A stretch of DNA of 16,269 nt, taken from Candidatus Magasanikiibacteriota bacterium (GTDB lineage: Bacteria > Patescibacteriota > Patescibacteriia > Magasanikbacterales > UBA922). The notes under the pieces are model-generated. The model had not been told where the DNA came from. It made no database searches and saw only the letters and a program-made list of their open reading frames with translations. Positions within the stretch are counted from its first letter, which is position 1. Each line of letters opens with the position of its first letter. Made by a program: the position numbers and the translations under genes. Shown here piece by piece: positions 14,990 through 16,269 of this stretch. The DNA is taken from assembly GCA_023246565.1 (NCBI GenBank), contig JAHFIE010000023.1, positions 1-16,269 of the forward strand, given 5' to 3'.

Positions 14990-15610
14990 CTAGTTGCGCT
15001 TGCCCGGCAACGGCGGCTCGATGTAGATGCTCCCGAGGATCATGGCCGCACCCTGCTCATCGATGGAGACACGCCAGAGGATCGTCCCGGCCTCCGGGAG
15101 TCCGTAGATGGCGCCATCGTGGAGAGCCGCGGTGTCGAAGTACGGCGAGTGGCTCACGCCCAGGACTGCCCCGAGACCGCGCGTGTGCGCCGCTTGGGCC
15201 AGCTGCATGATCGTGATGTTCATGCGCCGCCGCGCTTCGTACGCGTACCCGCTGAACCGCAGGGCGTAGTCGAGCGTCGCGATCCCATCGCAGTCGTTGT
15301 CGAACTGCTTCATCTCCTTGAGCACCTGCTTCGGGTCCTCGGGGAAGGCCTTGGCCGCCGTCGACCGGAAGTCCAACCCGTCGTTGGTCCAGGGCTCCCT
15401 CTCGATGCCCATCGCGGCCGCCATGACGCGGGCCGTCTCGAGGGCTCGGTTGAGGCCGCTGTAGTAGATCAGGTCGGGCTTGTGACCGAGGCTGTCCAGC
15501 TGTCTCCCAGCCGCGAACACCTGCATGGCTCCATGGGGGGTCAGGGCGTCCGCCCCCCCCGGGTCCTTCTGACCGTGGCGGGTGACCCCCACCTTGATAA
15601 TCGTGCTCAT
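14990..15610 (-). CDS. Histidine phosphatase family protein (phosphoglycerate-mutase-like), GC-rich
   Basis: 206 residues from the ATG at 15610. The histidine phosphatase fold is shown by TRHGQKDP near the start (catalytic His12, Arg11), LIYYSGLNRALETARVMA (Arg55) and LGVSHSPYFDTA (His154). Such enzymes remove phosphate from sugars, proteins or nucleotides through a phospho-His; the substrate here is unknown. Base use is quite unlike the neighbours: about 67-72% G+C in counted lines, with third positions mostly G or C. It also has the window's only strong Shine-Dalgarno. I infer recent acquisition from a GC-rich donor, or a wrong join in the assembly. The gene itself is complete. The longer start at 15667 adds residues with no family match and is not used. 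Confidence 0.88.
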   Translation of the reverse strand: MSTIIKVGVTRHGQKDPGGADALTPHGAMQVFAAGRQLDSLGHKPDLIYYSGLNRALETARVMAAAMGIEREPWTNDGLDFRSTAAKAFPEDPKQVLKEMKQFDNDCDGIATLDYALRFSGYAYEARRRMNITIMQLAQAAHTRGLGAVLGVSHSPYFDTAALHDGAIYGLPEAGTILWRVSIDEQGAAMILGSIYIEPPLPGKRN

Positions 15611-15615
15611 CTCAT

Positions 15616-15621
15616 CCTCCT
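15616..15621 (-). promoter_or_regulatory. Strong Shine-Dalgarno deciding the start
   Basis: AGGAGG on the minus strand, 5 nt before the ATG at 15610. Other genes in the window lack such a site. Confidence 0.85.
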
Positions 15622-15668
15622 CAAAGTACCTCACTGAACCGTGAAATTCACGGAAACAGCTTGGCACA

Positions 15669-15705
15669 GTCCACTCTGGGGACTTTTAAAATCACCAAGG
15701 TGGAC
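15669..15705. repeat. Dyad at right edge of GC-rich island
   Basis: GTCCAC (15669-15674) and GTGGAC (15700-15705) flank a central TTTTAAAA (15684-15691), forming an almost centred symmetrical site about 60 nt before the phosphatase start. It could be an operator, a terminator or a mobile-element end. Confidence 0.4.
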
Positions 15706-15983
15706 AGCACAAAACTGTTCATTTTTTCTGGTAAGAAAAGAGCTGAAAGACAGAAGAGTATACCATAAAAAGAGAAGGTTTGCAAGACTAGGTTGTGAAT
15801 TTAGTTTAATTTTGGCTAATTTTACGGTTTTTACTTGATTTTTTTCGGGCAGGTAGTACCATAGTATGTAGCTTTACGTTAAAAGCTTTGCATCATTCTG
15901 ATAAAATCTCTTTTTGTCATTTTGTCAACAGAGTCGTGTATTGCCCGGACAGAGTCGGATAAGCTCCAATCGTGATCTGGTTA

Positions 15984-16101
15984 TTGTCATTCTGGCGAAA
16001 GCCAGAATCCAGTATTAATCAGATAAACCACAAGCTATAAAGCTGGTAATAGTTCATTTGTTCAATCAACACTAGATTCCGGCTTTCGTTCGGAATGACA
16101 A
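15984..16101. repeat. Inverted pair of GTCATTC-type palindromic repeats
   Basis: Copy 1 (15984-16013) and copy 2 (16071-16101, opposite orientation) match at most positions. Copy 1 is itself a perfect hairpin, ATTCTGGC GAAA GCCAGAAT (15989-16008). Copy 2 has ATTCCG/CGGAAT around a 9-nt loop. Together they can fold into a long stem with a 57-nt loop. Repeats of this GTCATTC..GAAAGCC..GAATC type are widespread in bacterial intergenic regions. Confidence 0.75.
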
Positions 16102-16130
16102 AAGTGATGTCTGAATGACATTTTATAACT

Positions 16131-16269
16131 ATGATTGATCTCAAACAAAAAGTCCTTGCGTACCACTGGGAACGCTGGCTTGAACGGCCGTTTAACGCTT
16201 TTGTGTTCTCTTTATTCAAAGGAGGTAATTCTCGAAATGCATTTAAAAAACTGGGAATAGACGCGGAAT
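16131..16269 (+). CDS. 5' end of an unidentified gene, cut by the window
   Basis: An ATG at 16131 opens a frame without stop to the window end, 46 codons: MIDLKQKVLAYHWERWLERP, then FNAFVFSLFKGG and basic KKLGIDAE. Codon use resembles the AT-rich neighbours rather than the GC-rich island. I do not recognise the family from this fragment. TATAAC at 16123-16128 is too close to the ATG to give a normal leader unless translation is leaderless. GGAGGT within the frame (16220-16225) is a chance Shine-Dalgarno-like string or marks a later start; the next in-frame ATG is not in view. Confidence 0.5.
   Translation, partial: MIDLKQKVLAYHWERWLERPFNAFVFSLFKGGNSRNAFKKLGIDAE

Larger units (their letters stand above)
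15611..16130. other. Repeat-containing intergenic region
   Basis: About 520 nt without a convincing gene; the open frames of 65-66 codons here have no family-like features. It holds CCGTGAA/TTCACGG (15640-15654, 7 bp, 1-nt gap) just upstream of the phosphatase gene, a dyad at 15669-15705, a small hairpin AGCTTT/AAAGCT (15870-15887), and the inverted repeat pair at 15984-16101. Composition returns to AT-rich from about 15680. Confidence 0.6.

Noticed and set aside
14972..15637. 221-codon plus-strand frame in the GC-rich island
   Set aside because: It is the antisense shadow of the histidine phosphatase; GC-rich DNA keeps such frames open, and the product has no family motifs.
15641..15838. 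65-codon plus-strand frame
   Set aside because: No ribosome site, no recognisable motif, and it spans the dyad and the composition change.
16186..16197. GAACGGCCGTTT palindrome as an operator
   Set aside because: A 10-base palindrome within coding sequence is expected by chance at this scale.
16019..16219. 66-codon minus-strand frame
   Set aside because: It runs across the GTCATTC repeat and antisense to the partial gene at 16131; no motif.

Overview
The window looks like part of a bacterial chromosome of low to moderate GC. Sampled lines are about 35-45% G+C, apart from one GC-rich island. TGA is used as a stop (dnaE and the PEP-utiliser gene), so the code is standard. The gene style suggests a member of the Candidate Phyla Radiation (Patescibacteria): mostly no Shine-Dalgarno, a very short TsaB, a large intein in DnaE, a degenerate PP2C-like/propeller membrane protein and many small palindromic repeats. 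That placement is an inference from gene content; no phylogeny was possible.

Layout. 1-4079 (+): dnaE, the replicative DNA polymerase alpha subunit, cut by the window start and interrupted by a 431-residue intein with LAGLIDADG motifs. 4082-5293 (-): tsaD, with an in-frame insertion of about 40 residues bounded by two copies of a perfect 16-bp palindrome. 5345-5408: a perfect 24-bp inverted repeat. 5455-6078 (-): an unknown membrane-anchored protein with a clear promoter. 6169-7941 (+): an ABC exporter half-transporter. 7990-8061 (-): tRNA-Glu(UUC) with a near-consensus promoter. 8161-9524 (+): promoter, L10 leader with a terminator-like hairpin against the start codon, rplJ, a structured 210-nt spacer, then rplL and a bidirectional terminator. 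9583-11799 (-): a PPM-pseudophosphatase/transmembrane/beta-propeller protein. 11879-14228 (+): an apparent operon of a winged-helix/nucleotidyltransferase-like regulator, short tsaB, and a PEP-utiliser mobile-domain protein lacking its ATP-grasp part. 14330-14764 (+): a heptad-repeat coiled-coil protein with its own promoter. 14860-15660: a GC-rich island (two 60-base lines counted at 43 and 40 G+C, against 22 in a typical line) with one histidine phosphatase gene on the minus strand. 15611-16130: no convincing gene, but several repeats. 16131 to the end (+): the 5' end of an unidentified gene.

Functional links. TsaD and TsaB act together in t6A tRNA modification. rplJ and rplL encode the ribosomal stalk. 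dnaE is replication. The most unusual content is non-coding or inserted sequence: the intein, the palindromic repeat family found both inside tsaD and in the L10 leader, the structured rplJ-rplL spacer, and the GC-rich island, one edge of which also resembles a sequencing adapter.
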